Shown here one piece after another: positions 54,954 through 63,432 of a stretch of 64,000 bases of DNA. This DNA is from Candidatus Treponema caballi. GTDB taxonomy: Bacteria; Spirochaetota; Spirochaetia; Treponematales; Treponemataceae. The notes beneath the pieces are model-generated. The model was not told where the DNA came from. It ran no database searches and saw nothing but the letters and a program-made list of their open reading frames with translations. The position numbers were made by a program, and so were the translations under genes. Each line of letters begins with the position of its first letter. The first letter of the stretch is position 1. The stretch covers positions 62,001-126,000 of the forward strand of contig JAGHRS010000003.1 in the NCBI GenBank assembly GCA_018066285.1. Direction: 5' to 3'.

Positions 54954-57821
54954 TTATTTTATATAGCGTTTGAGCGTACTGTACAAGACATCAGGCTCAA
55001 TCGGCTTTGCAAGGTGCGCGTTCATGCCCGCTGAAAGCGACTTTTCCACATCCTCTGCAAAAGCGTTCGCACTCATTGCAACAATAGGAACAGTCTTCGC
55101 ATACGGAAGCGGGGCACCACGGATCTTTTCGGTAGCGGCAAGACCATCCATGAGCGGCATGCGTATATCCATGAGGATGCAGGAATACCAGCCGTCGCCA
55201 TGGTCCATGAACTGCTCAACCCCGACAACGCCGTTTTCCGCTATATCAACAGTAAAGTTTACATGCTCAAGGATATGCTTGGCGACTTCAATATTCAGAG
55301 GATGGTCTTCGCACAGAAGCACGCGCTTTCCGCTGAAATCAAACACTTCAGGCTGAACTTCAACATTTTTCTCCTCAAGCTTTACTTCTGTATCACACTT
55401 GGATGAGTCAATGCCAAGCATGACGGTGATACAAAACGTCGTTCCCGCTCCCTGAGTACTCTGAACGGTAATGGTTCCGCCCATCATTTCAACAATATTC
55501 TTGCTTATGGCAAGTCCAAGTCCTGTTCCGCCATAAACCGTTGTTGTTCCCGTATGTTCCTGTCTGAACGGCTCAAAGATATGCGGAAGGAAGTTCTTGC
55601 TTATGCCAATGCCCGTATCCGCAATGACAAAACGCAGCATGGCTTCTGAATTGTTGATTTTCTGCCTGTCGACCGTCAGCGTGACTGAACCGCCCGCCGG
55701 CGTGTACTTGATTGCATTTCCAATAATATTGATGAGAACCTGCTGCAGACGGGTCTGATCACCGATATACACCGGATCAACCGCATTCAGGAAGCGCGAC
55801 TCATACGTTATTCCCTTCGTGGCAGCCTGGGACTTGCTTATGACATCAATGCCGTCAATCAGTTCAGAAGACGAGAACCTTTCATGCTTGATTATCGCCG
55901 TGCCGCTTTCAATACGGGACATGTCCAGAATGTCATTGATAAGCGACAGAAGGAACTTTGCAGAAACATCAATCTTTTCAAGACAGTCCTTAACATGCCC
56001 GCTCTTATTCTCATCCTGAATGCCGAGTGCCGTCATACCGATGATGGCATTCAGAGGTGTTCTGATTTCATGGCTCATATTTGAAAGGAAACTGCTCTTT
56101 GCAATAGTTGCCTGCTGAGCCTGCTGCAACGCCATAGTCAGCAGTTCTTTCTGAGCCTGCTCATTTTCGAAGTTCTCGGTCACATCCGTACACGTAATGA
56201 TGATGAGGTTCGGGTCTTCCGCCATGTAAAAGCATTTCCAGCCTTTCAGCAGCTTGCGTCCGCTCATCTCATCCGAAGTCTGCATCGTATAGACGTATGA
56301 ATCTTTTCCAACGAGTTCGTCCTGTATACGTTCAAGAGTAAGAGCTTCAAATGCCTCTGATGTATTGCCCGAATCAGGCGGAATGTCGAGCAGACGGTAC
56401 AGAGCTGTCTGATAATCTGCAATCCGCGAATCTTCGGGAAGCTCATCCTGCAGACCGTTCGTGAACGTAATAAGCTTTTTGTCTATCGTATCGATAAGGC
56501 CGATGAACTCATAATCCGTCTTGATAAGATACCGCGAAACAAGCTGCTGGTTTTTTGAATAATCAATATCAAACGTATAGATGAACGCTTCAATATCATG
56601 CGTATCAGGGTTTTCCAGAAGCTCAACATCACTGCGCCGCCAGACAGACCGTCCTGTTTTAGGATAATACCTGAACTCAAAATGAATGGAATTCTCGCCT
56701 TCATGGAAGCGGTCAATCAGGGACTGTGTATTGAATACAGATTTAAAGCGTAAGCGGTCCGTTTCATCGGGAATATCATTTGCCAGCTGCTCAAAGAAAT
56801 ACTCAAGTCCCTTACTCTGGTCCAGTTCAGCAAACGGCGGAATGTGACAGCGGCAGTCAAGACAGAGGTTTCTTGAAAGACTGACCGTAAACGAAGCGAG
56901 TGCGTCACGCTGGGCAAACAGGCGGTAATTCAGGAACGAGTAGTACTTCTGCTGAGCCTTCATAAGGCTGTTTACTTCAGTAGCACTTCCAATGAGCCGT
57001 CCCTTTCCATCTTCAAAAGAAGATGAGCGGTTGTATGAAATACGGAGCCAGTCCCACTGCCTGTTCATCCTGTTCTTTCTGCGGACAATACAGGTAATGT
57101 TACTTGCGCCGTCAATCAGCAGCTTGAACATGCGCCTGTACGTTGACACATCATCCGGATGGCAGTAATCCTGCTGAATAGTCTGCTCACAGAACTCTGC
57201 AAGGCTTGCGAACGGTTTCAGGTTTATCTCATACAGACGTGCAATGCTTGATGACACATTCAGTGACATGGATTCAAGATCTATCATCCAGACGAAAATA
57301 CCTTCCTGATCAGCGGCCACCCTGAAGCTTTCCTCAAGCTGGTCGTACTCAGAAAGTGTTTTTGGCTCAATGATGACAGGTGAACTCTTCTGTTCATCCT
57401 CGGTCTGCGAATCAGAAAAATAGTCCGGTGAAGAAAAATGAATGCTTAAAAGCTTGATTTCGCCGCTTTCAACTCCGCAAACTTCCACGGTAAAACGCAG
57501 TGAAACGAAATCGTATTCCTCTTCACTTCTGGAAATATTGATTTTTCCAAAACAGGATGCGACATCACCATATTGTCTGATTACAAGTTCCGGTTCTGTA
57601 AAGAAATGAGTGGTCTCTTCAGAAAGCTTTTTCTGAATGACTTTCAGAATGCCTTCACGGTTATCGGCATACTCATCTGGAAAAAGGCCAACCCAGACAG
57701 CATCTTCCGCCAGTAACGGCTCAAATTCCTCAATGGGAGGACGCTGCGTATACATTTCAAGCCAATGGCCGATGAAGTTTTTTATCCTGTCTTCAGATGA
57801 ATTCACCGATGCTTTTTTCAT
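54954..57821 (-). CDS. Hybrid sensor histidine kinase with SnoaL-like and PAS domains
   Basis: 955 residues from the ATG at 57821 (MKKASVNSSEDRIKNFIGHW), preceded by GGGGA; upstream codons overlap the divergent argF region. No membrane helices, so it is probably cytosolic. The N-terminal ~130 residues resemble an NTF2/SnoaL-like fold. Two or three PAS-like domains follow (~170-560; one has NLCLDCRCHIPPF, a cysteine cluster). Then come HisKA (NMSHEIRTPLNAIIGM, His near 582), HATPase (NIIGNAIKYTP, DTGIGI, GLGLAISKNIVEM) and a C-terminal receiver (ILMDIRMPLMDG, Asp near 886). The partner phosphotransfer protein is not nearby. It is co-transcribed with nfo. Confidence 0.92.
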   Translation of the reverse strand: MKKASVNSSEDRIKNFIGHWLEMYTQRPPIEEFEPLLAEDAVWVGLFPDEYADNREGILKVIQKKLSEETTHFFTEPELVIRQYGDVASCFGKINISRSEEEYDFVSLRFTVEVCGVESGEIKLLSIHFSSPDYFSDSQTEDEQKSSPVIIEPKTLSEYDQLEESFRVAADQEGIFVWMIDLESMSLNVSSSIARLYEINLKPFASLAEFCEQTIQQDYCHPDDVSTYRRMFKLLIDGASNITCIVRRKNRMNRQWDWLRISYNRSSSFEDGKGRLIGSATEVNSLMKAQQKYYSFLNYRLFAQRDALASFTVSLSRNLCLDCRCHIPPFAELDQSKGLEYFFEQLANDIPDETDRLRFKSVFNTQSLIDRFHEGENSIHFEFRYYPKTGRSVWRRSDVELLENPDTHDIEAFIYTFDIDYSKNQQLVSRYLIKTDYEFIGLIDTIDKKLITFTNGLQDELPEDSRIADYQTALYRLLDIPPDSGNTSEAFEALTLERIQDELVGKDSYVYTMQTSDEMSGRKLLKGWKCFYMAEDPNLIIITCTDVTENFENEQAQKELLTMALQQAQQATIAKSSFLSNMSHEIRTPLNAIIGMTALGIQDENKSGHVKDCLEKIDVSAKFLLSLINDILDMSRIESGTAIIKHERFSSSELIDGIDVISKSQAATKGITYESRFLNAVDPVYIGDQTRLQQVLINIIGNAIKYTPAGGSVTLTVDRQKINNSEAMLRFVIADTGIGISKNFLPHIFEPFRQEHTGTTTVYGGTGLGLAISKNIVEMMGGTITVQSTQGAGTTFCITVMLGIDSSKCDTEVKLEEKNVEVQPEVFDFSGKRVLLCEDHPLNIEVAKHILEHVNFTVDIAENGVVGVEQFMDHGDGWYSCILMDIRMPLMDGLAATEKIRGAPLPYAKTVPIVAMSANAFAEDVEKSLSAGMNAHLAKPIEPDVLYSTLKRYIK

Positions 57822-57837
57822 AGTCCCCACAGTCGGA

Positions 57838-57867
57838 ATTATACCACAGCAAAAACGCTTATGGTAA
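57838..57867 (-). promoter_or_regulatory. Promoter of the hybrid kinase-nfo operon
   Basis: On the minus strand TTACCA (57867-57862) and TATAAT (57843-57838) are 18 bp apart, with ~16 bp to the kinase ATG that include GGGGA. Confidence 0.6.
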
Positions 57868-57960
57868 AATGGGTTGTTTTTTTCGTTTGCACAGTATATT
57901 ATTTCTTTTTCTGATAAAAAAAGACGAACCGCATGCTGCGGACCGAAAAAGGAGACACGT

Positions 57961-58944
57961 ATGAATCTCAAAGGACGGAACTTTCTCACACTCAAGGACT
58001 TCACACCGGATGAAATCCTGTATCTGCTCGACCTGGCAGCCGATTTGAAGGCAAAGAAGAAGGCAGGCACACTGCTGACTGACATGCACGCAGGAAAGAA
58101 CATCGCGCTCATTTTTGAAAAGACAAGTACCCGTACCCGCTGCTCCTTTGAAGTTGCCGCACATGACCTCGGCATTCAGACAACATACCTGGCAGAAGGC
58201 TCACAGATGGGCAAGAAGGAAAGTATTGCCGACACTGCCCGCGTTCTTGGCCGCATGTACGAAGGCATTGAGTACCGGGGCTTCGGACAGGAAATTGTTG
58301 AAGAACTCGCAAAATACGCAGGTGTTCCAGTATGGAACGGCCTTACCAATGAATACCACCCGACACAGATGCTCGCGGATATGCTCACTGTACGCGAACA
58401 CTGCGGCAAGCTGAAAGGCGTAAAACTCGTTTACTTCGGCGACGCCCGGTACAATATCGGCAACTCGCTCGCCGTCGTCTGCTCAAAGCTCGGTCTGAAC
58501 TTCACTGCATGCGGCCCGAAAGCGTACATGCCGAACGCAGCGCTGCTCGCTGAGTGCGAAGCGTGGTGCAAGGAAAGCGGCGGAAGCATTACGCTCACCG
58601 AAAGCATTGAAGAAGCAGCAAAGGACGCAGACGTGCTCTACACTGACGTCTGGGTTTCCATGGGCGAGCCGGATGAGGTCTGGGCAGAACGCATTCACGA
58701 CCTTGAACCGTACCGCGTCACCATGGATGTGCTGAAGAAAGCGAAGAAGAGCGCAATCTTCATGCACGACCTGCCGTCTTTCCACGACATGAAGACAAAG
58801 ATTGGCAAGGAAATCGGCGAGAAGTTCGGCATTAAGGAAATGGAAGTAAGCGACGAAGTGTTCGAATGCGACCAGTCGGTAGTTTTCGATGAAGCTGAAA
58901 ACCGCATGCACACCATCAAGGCTGTGATTGCCGCAACGCTGTAA
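57961..58944 (+). CDS. argF: Ornithine carbamoyltransferase-like protein, HCLP cysteine replaced
   Basis: 327 residues, ATG at 57961 after AAAGGAG. The carbamoyl-phosphate motif [23 protein letters not shown], the ornithine-side DVWVSMGE and the C-terminal [10 protein letters not shown] are all typical of ornithine carbamoyltransferase, which makes citrulline from ornithine in arginine synthesis or degradation. The signature HCLP reads HDLPSFH here: Asp270 replaces the Cys that contacts ornithine. This could alter pH behaviour or substrate choice. No other arginine gene is adjacent, so an anabolic or catabolic role cannot be told. Confidence 0.9.
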   Translation: MNLKGRNFLTLKDFTPDEILYLLDLAADLKAKKKAGTLLTDMHAGKNIALIFEKTSTRTRCSFEVAAHDLGIQTTYLAEGSQMGKKESIADTARVLGRMYEGIEYRGFGQEIVEELAKYAGVPVWNGLTNEYHPTQMLADMLTVREHCGKLKGVKLVYFGDARYNIGNSLAVVCSKLGLNFTACGPKAYMPNAALLAECEAWCKESGGSITLTESIEEAAKDADVLYTDVWVSMGEPDEVWAERIHDLEPYRVTMDVLKKAKKSAIFMHDLPSFHDMKTKIGKEIGEKFGIKEMEVSDEVFECDQSVVFDEAENRMHTIKAVIAATL

Positions 58945-58972
58945 AAAGCAACAGTCTTCCTGAAACTGATTA

Positions 58973-59002
58973 TTGCAATACTACTATATACAGCATTATA
59001 AT
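58973..59002 (+). promoter_or_regulatory. Promoter of the HD-GYP gene
   Basis: TTGCAA (58973-58978), an 18-bp spacer and consensus TATAAT (58997-59002). The ATG at 59012 is only 9 bp further on, so the message would have almost no leader; GAGAAG in this interval could not act fully as a ribosome binding site. Confidence 0.65.
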
Positions 59003-59011
59003 AAGAGAAGT

Positions 59012-60379
59012 ATGATTTCTAAGCAGACTTCCGTAGCTCTGAACATTGGCCTTAATGCGTACAGTATTGCCATCAGTATGCTTGTCCTGATTTATCTGTG
59101 CATCAGGAAAAACAAGTCAAAGGCTGACAAGTGGTTCATCACATCCCTTGTCACAAGCATTGTGATGGAGATATCTGATTCATTCACCTGGCTTTTTTCA
59201 GGTGCAGCACATCCGTCATATTTCATCATTCATCCCATTGCAATGTATGTGTACTACAGTTGTACATTCTTCCTGATTGCTTCTTTCATTTATTATGTTG
59301 CCAGTTTCGCAGGCGGTAACCTGCATAAATACGGACGCAATAAAATCATCATTGCCTGTCTGGTAATCTATTATGGAGTCCTTCTGACAAATCCCATCTC
59401 AAAAGGACTCTTTTCCTTTGATGAAAACAACATCTACTCACGGGGACCACTCTTTTCAACCATTCCCGTTATACTTGAAATAATCCTTTATATCACTCTG
59501 GTAAGTGTCTTTGTCGAAAGATTCAGATACATGTCTAAAGTGGCAATGTTTCCTTTACCAAGTTTCATTGTCTTTCCCATCCTGATGCAGGTCATTCAGG
59601 GCATTTTTTACGGCATAAGTCTGGTAAGCATAGGCTACGCACTTTCGTTCATATTAATCTTCATCAACACAAACCTCTTCCTTGAAAAAGAACGTGACAA
59701 GAACGCTGACGAAGTGGCTAAGAAAGAAAACCGCATCGTTGAAATACAGGAACACACGATTATCAGCCTTTCAAACCTTGTTGAAAACCGTGATACCGAT
59801 ACAGGCGAACACGTACTCAGGACAAGAGATTACGTTGAGCTTCTCGCAAGGCAGTGTCTTAAAGATGGTCTTTTCAAGGATATCATTGACGAACACTATA
59901 TCGAACTGCTGAAAAAAGCGGCTCCAATGCATGATATCGGAAAAATTGTCGTTTCAGACCTCATCCTGAAAAAGCCCGCAAAATTAACGGATGAAGAATT
60001 CTCTCAGATGAAATGTCACGCTTCTGAAGGCGGCAGGATTGTCCAGGAAATTTTAGGCGATTTTGACGATACTGATTACATCCGCATCAGTACGGAAGTT
60101 GCATCCTGTCATCACGAAAAGTACGATGGAACAGGATATCCGGATGGATTGGCAGGTGATGCAATTCCGTTAAGTGCCCGCATCATGGCAATTGCAGATG
60201 TCTTTGATGCCCTGGTTTCCGCCCGTGTGTACAAAGAACCGATGAGTTATAAAGAAGCAATCCAGATTATCGGTGAAAACAGCGGCACCCACTTTGATCC
60301 GGTTCTTACAGAAGAGTTCCTGAAAATCCGCGATGAGTTCATTTCCATCTATGAACATTATAAAAAAGCTGCCCGTTAA
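59012..60379 (+). CDS. Membrane HD-GYP protein, putative c-di-GMP phosphodiesterase
   Basis: 455 residues from the ATG at 59012. Seven or so membrane helices (to ~residue 230) precede a short coiled coil (EKERDKNADEVAKKENRIVE) and an HD-GYP domain. Catalytic motifs are APMHDIGKIVVSD, SCHHEKYDGTGYPDGL and MAIADVFDALVSARVYKEP. HD-GYP enzymes hydrolyse c-di-GMP to GMP. Residues 30-60 (RKNKSKADKWFITSLVTSIV, then EISD) resemble the same region of the two EAL proteins (MLKGAVNKWFIALCLITILT, then TISD), so the sensor modules may be related. Confidence 0.9.
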   Translation: MISKQTSVALNIGLNAYSIAISMLVLIYLCIRKNKSKADKWFITSLVTSIVMEISDSFTWLFSGAAHPSYFIIHPIAMYVYYSCTFFLIASFIYYVASFAGGNLHKYGRNKIIIACLVIYYGVLLTNPISKGLFSFDENNIYSRGPLFSTIPVILEIILYITLVSVFVERFRYMSKVAMFPLPSFIVFPILMQVIQGIFYGISLVSIGYALSFILIFINTNLFLEKERDKNADEVAKKENRIVEIQEHTIISLSNLVENRDTDTGEHVLRTRDYVELLARQCLKDGLFKDIIDEHYIELLKKAAPMHDIGKIVVSDLILKKPAKLTDEEFSQMKCHASEGGRIVQEILGDFDDTDYIRISTEVASCHHEKYDGTGYPDGLAGDAIPLSARIMAIADVFDALVSARVYKEPMSYKEAIQIIGENSGTHFDPVLTEEFLKIRDEFISIYEHYKKAAR

Positions 60380-60385
60380 GGCAGC
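60362..60385 (-). terminator. Terminator of the S1-domain gene, inside the end of the HD-GYP gene
   Basis: GCTGCC (60368-60373) and GGCAGC (60380-60385) enclose the HD-GYP stop codon. On the minus strand six T follow (60367-60362). The lysine and alanine codons at the HD-GYP C-terminus double as the terminator. Confidence 0.8.
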
Positions 60386-60397
60386 TTCTGTCAGTTT

Positions 60398-61498
60398 TTA
60401 TTTCTTCTTCAAGAGTGCGGCGAACGGATTGTAGGTGTCCGTTCCGTCGTCGTCCTTCTGGCTTTCGAAGTACTCCTGTGTTGTCTGCTCTTCCTCGCTC
60501 AGCGTGCCCGGAATCAGGCTGATTCTGTGACCGGCTGCATCGACGCCCTTTACGACGACGGCGAGCGTGTCGCCTGCCTTGTACAGTTTTCTGAGATTTG
60601 TGGAGCGCTCCACGTTCTTCATTTCAGAAACGTGCAAGAGGCCGTCAATGCCTTTCTCAAGCTCGACGAACACGCCGAAGTCTGCTACGCGTGAAATCTT
60701 TCCTTCAATCTTGGTGCCAGCAGGGAACTTGTCTGCCATCTCATCCCACGGGTCAGCCTCAAGCTCTTTCATACTGAGGGAAACGCGCTCGTTCTGCCAG
60801 TCCATCTTGATAATGACGGCGTCAATTTCCTGGCCTACGGAAAGCACATCCTCAACCTTTGAAACGCGTGTGCGGCTGATTTCTGAAACAGGAAGCAGCG
60901 CCCTGAAACCGCCGATGTTTACGAACGCGCCGTAGTTCTGCAGTGACTCAATGACGCCATGAATCTTGTCGCCAATCTTCAGCTTGCCCTTAAGCGCTTC
61001 CAGCTGCTGCTGCCAGGCCGCCTCTCCGATTGCGCGGTTTGACACCATAAGGTTGCGTCCCTTTTCTTCAAACTTTGTAATCATGAATGTCAGATGGCGG
61101 CCGACGTAAGCGTCCGGAGCTTCCTTCTGACGGAAGCCCATCTGTGAGTACGGGCAGAACGCACGGGTTGAGCCGATCTTAACCTCGTAGCCGCCCTTCA
61201 CTTCCTTTTCAACGCTGCCTTCTACAGGAATATGGTTCTTGTAAGCGTTCTCAAGCATTTCGCTCGCGGCATTCTCACCGCTTATCTTTGTGGTGAAACG
61301 CATCTCGCCGCCCTGATAGCCGACGAAATAGACCTTTATCTTATCGCCTTCCTTTACGCTTACATTTCCGTTATCATCCGCAAACTCTGCAGCATTCAGA
61401 ACACCTTCAGACTTTGTGTTCAAATCAAGAAAAATGGTGTCGTTTGTTACGGCCACAACAACAGTTTCAATCTGCTGGCCGGGTTCAAGTTCTTTCAT
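60398..61498 (-). CDS. Four-domain S1 RNA-binding protein (ribosomal protein S1-like)
   Basis: 366 residues with four S1 repeats: near residues 5-70 (QQIETVVVAVTNDTIFLDLN), 90-160 (VEGSVEKEVKGGYEVKIGST), 175-243 (GDKIHGVIESLQNYGAFVNI) and 260-330 (GTKIEGKISRVADFGVFVEL, then IDGLLHVSEM). Full ribosomal S1 has six repeats, so this is a short S1 homologue that may assist translation initiation or RNA handling. A GAGG precedes the ATG. If leaderless messages are frequent here, the nature of its S1 is of interest. A terminator follows immediately. Confidence 0.9.
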   Translation of the reverse strand: MKELEPGQQIETVVVAVTNDTIFLDLNTKSEGVLNAAEFADDNGNVSVKEGDKIKVYFVGYQGGEMRFTTKISGENAASEMLENAYKNHIPVEGSVEKEVKGGYEVKIGSTRAFCPYSQMGFRQKEAPDAYVGRHLTFMITKFEEKGRNLMVSNRAIGEAAWQQQLEALKGKLKIGDKIHGVIESLQNYGAFVNIGGFRALLPVSEISRTRVSKVEDVLSVGQEIDAVIIKMDWQNERVSLSMKELEADPWDEMADKFPAGTKIEGKISRVADFGVFVELEKGIDGLLHVSEMKNVERSTNLRKLYKAGDTLAVVVKGVDAAGHRISLIPGTLSEEEQTTQEYFESQKDDDGTDTYNPFAALLKKK

Positions 61499-61543
61499 TT
61501 ATTATTACCTCGTAATCTAAAATACTTAATTGGTATGGAAATA

Positions 61544-62506
61544 CTACTCTAAAAGGGAACGGTATTCAAGCAACTCAGGCTTGTATTCCATGTGCATGTT
61601 ATCCCAGATTTTCCACTTTGCCCCGTACACAAATCCATACTTTTCGAAAATCGCGACCACCTTATCAGGGATGAGCCAGCGGCGTGAAAGCGGCGTCGTT
61701 ACCCAGGCGTCTCCGGCAATATCGCGCCGCCACTGCCAGTACAGGTTCTTCTGTCCCCATCCCTTGGGCAGGATATCAACCGCTATGCCGAGCGAATGAA
61801 CGGAACGATTGCCCGAATCAGCGATTTCACGCCAGTTGAAACCATCACAACGGTCAAGATTTGTGACAAACGCATTCACTTCTGTATCAGACTGAGCAAG
61901 CCATTTAACGTCTCTTTCTATTGCCTGCAGCAGACTTTTGAGCTTTTCGTGAACATTAATCGTCTTACCAAGAAATGTTGTCTTTACAATGTGCCGGTCC
62001 GCACGGGTTCGTGTTGTCGTATCATAGATGAAATCATAGAAGAACGTTCCCGTTCCGTACGATGCTGTCCTGACTGCAACCGAAGTTTCATCCAGGATTT
62101 CCTGAACCTTCTCATCAGAAAAAGTTGCCGGATCAGGAATGTAATACGGATAGACATACAACAGAGAATCGTATTTTTCCTGCAAGTCAAACTTTTCAAG
62201 AGGCAACATTCTGCCATCGCACCAGTACAGCTGGATTGTCCTTCCTTCGTAGTTCATCGTAATGCGCCAGTCAGACAGTTCATTATCCCATTCTGAGGTG
62301 AACTCAACATCCGGATACGCATTTTGAAATGCCTTGAGCATGGAAGGTCCTATGGAGACAGTAAAACGGGATGAAGCAGTAAGTGGCAGATGACCTGATT
62401 GGGAATCAGCGGATACAGTGCAGAAAAGCATCAGAAACAGAATAAACACACGAATGATGCTCAGAGGATGGATAAGCTGGAAGCGTTTTCTGCAAACTGA
62501 TGTCAC
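61544..62506 (-). CDS. Exported M15-like peptidase (D,D-carboxypeptidase/VanY fold)
   Basis: 320 residues from a GTG at 62506 that overlaps the rlmJ stop (GTGA). The hydrophobic stretch IIRVFILFLMLFCTVSA is a signal peptide. The C-terminal third has SGNRSVHSLGIAVDILPKGW, the S-x-H-x-x-G-x-A-x-D motif with two zinc ligands of M15 peptidases, and a later MHMEYKPE with the third His. Such enzymes trim peptidoglycan stem peptides in the periplasm. The N-terminal ~180 residues are not recognised. It is translationally coupled to rlmJ. Confidence 0.82.
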   Translation of the reverse strand: MTSVCRKRFQLIHPLSIIRVFILFLMLFCTVSADSQSGHLPLTASSRFTVSIGPSMLKAFQNAYPDVEFTSEWDNELSDWRITMNYEGRTIQLYWCDGRMLPLEKFDLQEKYDSLLYVYPYYIPDPATFSDEKVQEILDETSVAVRTASYGTGTFFYDFIYDTTTRTRADRHIVKTTFLGKTINVHEKLKSLLQAIERDVKWLAQSDTEVNAFVTNLDRCDGFNWREIADSGNRSVHSLGIAVDILPKGWGQKNLYWQWRRDIAGDAWVTTPLSRRWLIPDKVVAIFEKYGFVYGAKWKIWDNMHMEYKPELLEYRSLLE

Positions 62507-63417
62507 ACTGCCTCCAGTTCAACGGACCAACTGCCTTTTCCAGGGCCGGCCGCTTCCCCGCTTTCAGTAAGCACGCGGGACAGATACGGAAGCATTTCCT
62601 TAAGCTGTTCGTCTAAATGCCACGGCGGATTAATCACCATCATGCCGGACCCGTACAGGCCCGCTTCCCTTTCAGGCGAATCAACAAGCAGTTCCGCACA
62701 CAGAAAGCTTGATGGTGTGGCAGCGGCGGCTTCGCGCAACGACGCTTTCAAAAGCGCAATCTCGCTTTCCCGGTGCTGCAACAGCGGATACCACAGGCAG
62801 AGAACGCCGACCGGCCAGCGGCGGTGCGTTTTTACAAGCGCGTCTGCTGTGTTTGTCCAGTCGCTGTCCACTTCGTAGCTCGGGTCCATAAGAAGCAGAC
62901 CCCGCCGCGGATCAGGAGGTAACAGCGCATCAACAGCCTCGAACGCGTTCCTGTGATGAATGCCCAGACGGCCGTCATGAATGCTTTTCTTCATGTTGAC
63001 GCGGAGCACGTCTATTTCAGTATTGTGAAGCTCAATGAGCATGAGTTTGTCTTGTGAACGGAGGTTCCGTGCCATTATTTCAGGCGACCCCGGATACTTT
63101 CCCTGTGCAGCGTATCCGCGGCAAAGTTCAAGGTACGGCTTGAGCGACGCGGGAACATCGTCTTTCCAGGCCCCGGACAATCCGCTCTCAGAAGCTGCCG
63201 CAGCAACATCAAGCAGATGTACAATGCCTTCTTTTGTCTCACCAGTCTTTTCAGCGCGCTCGTCATCAAGCACATAAAGCCCGGCGCCCGCGTGTGTATC
63301 AACAAGCGTATATGGCTTATCCTTTTTCTGAAGGCTTTGCAGGGCGAGTGTCAGTAATGCATGCTTGAGGATGTCAGCGTGGTTGCCAGCATGAAAAGCG
63401 TGGCGGTAACTTAGCAT
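62503..63417 (-). CDS. rlmJ: 23S rRNA (adenine-N6)-methyltransferase RlmJ
   Basis: 304 residues. The start MLSYRHAFHAGNHADILKHA is characteristic of RlmJ, which methylates A2030 of 23S rRNA (E. coli numbering). Motif X/I elements include TLVDTHAGAGLYVL, and the catalytic motif IV is LMDPSYEVDSDW (DPSY in place of DPPY). VINPPWHLDEQLKEMLPYL is the conserved C-terminal segment. TATACT lies 9 bp before the ATG and there is no Shine-Dalgarno. It is followed by the M15 peptidase gene with a four-base overlap. Confidence 0.93.
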   Translation of the reverse strand: MLSYRHAFHAGNHADILKHALLTLALQSLQKKDKPYTLVDTHAGAGLYVLDDERAEKTGETKEGIVHLLDVAAAASESGLSGAWKDDVPASLKPYLELCRGYAAQGKYPGSPEIMARNLRSQDKLMLIELHNTEIDVLRVNMKKSIHDGRLGIHHRNAFEAVDALLPPDPRRGLLLMDPSYEVDSDWTNTADALVKTHRRWPVGVLCLWYPLLQHRESEIALLKASLREAAAATPSSFLCAELLVDSPEREAGLYGSGMMVINPPWHLDEQLKEMLPYLSRVLTESGEAAGPGKGSWSVELEAV

Positions 63418-63432
63418 AGTACCTGAAGTATA

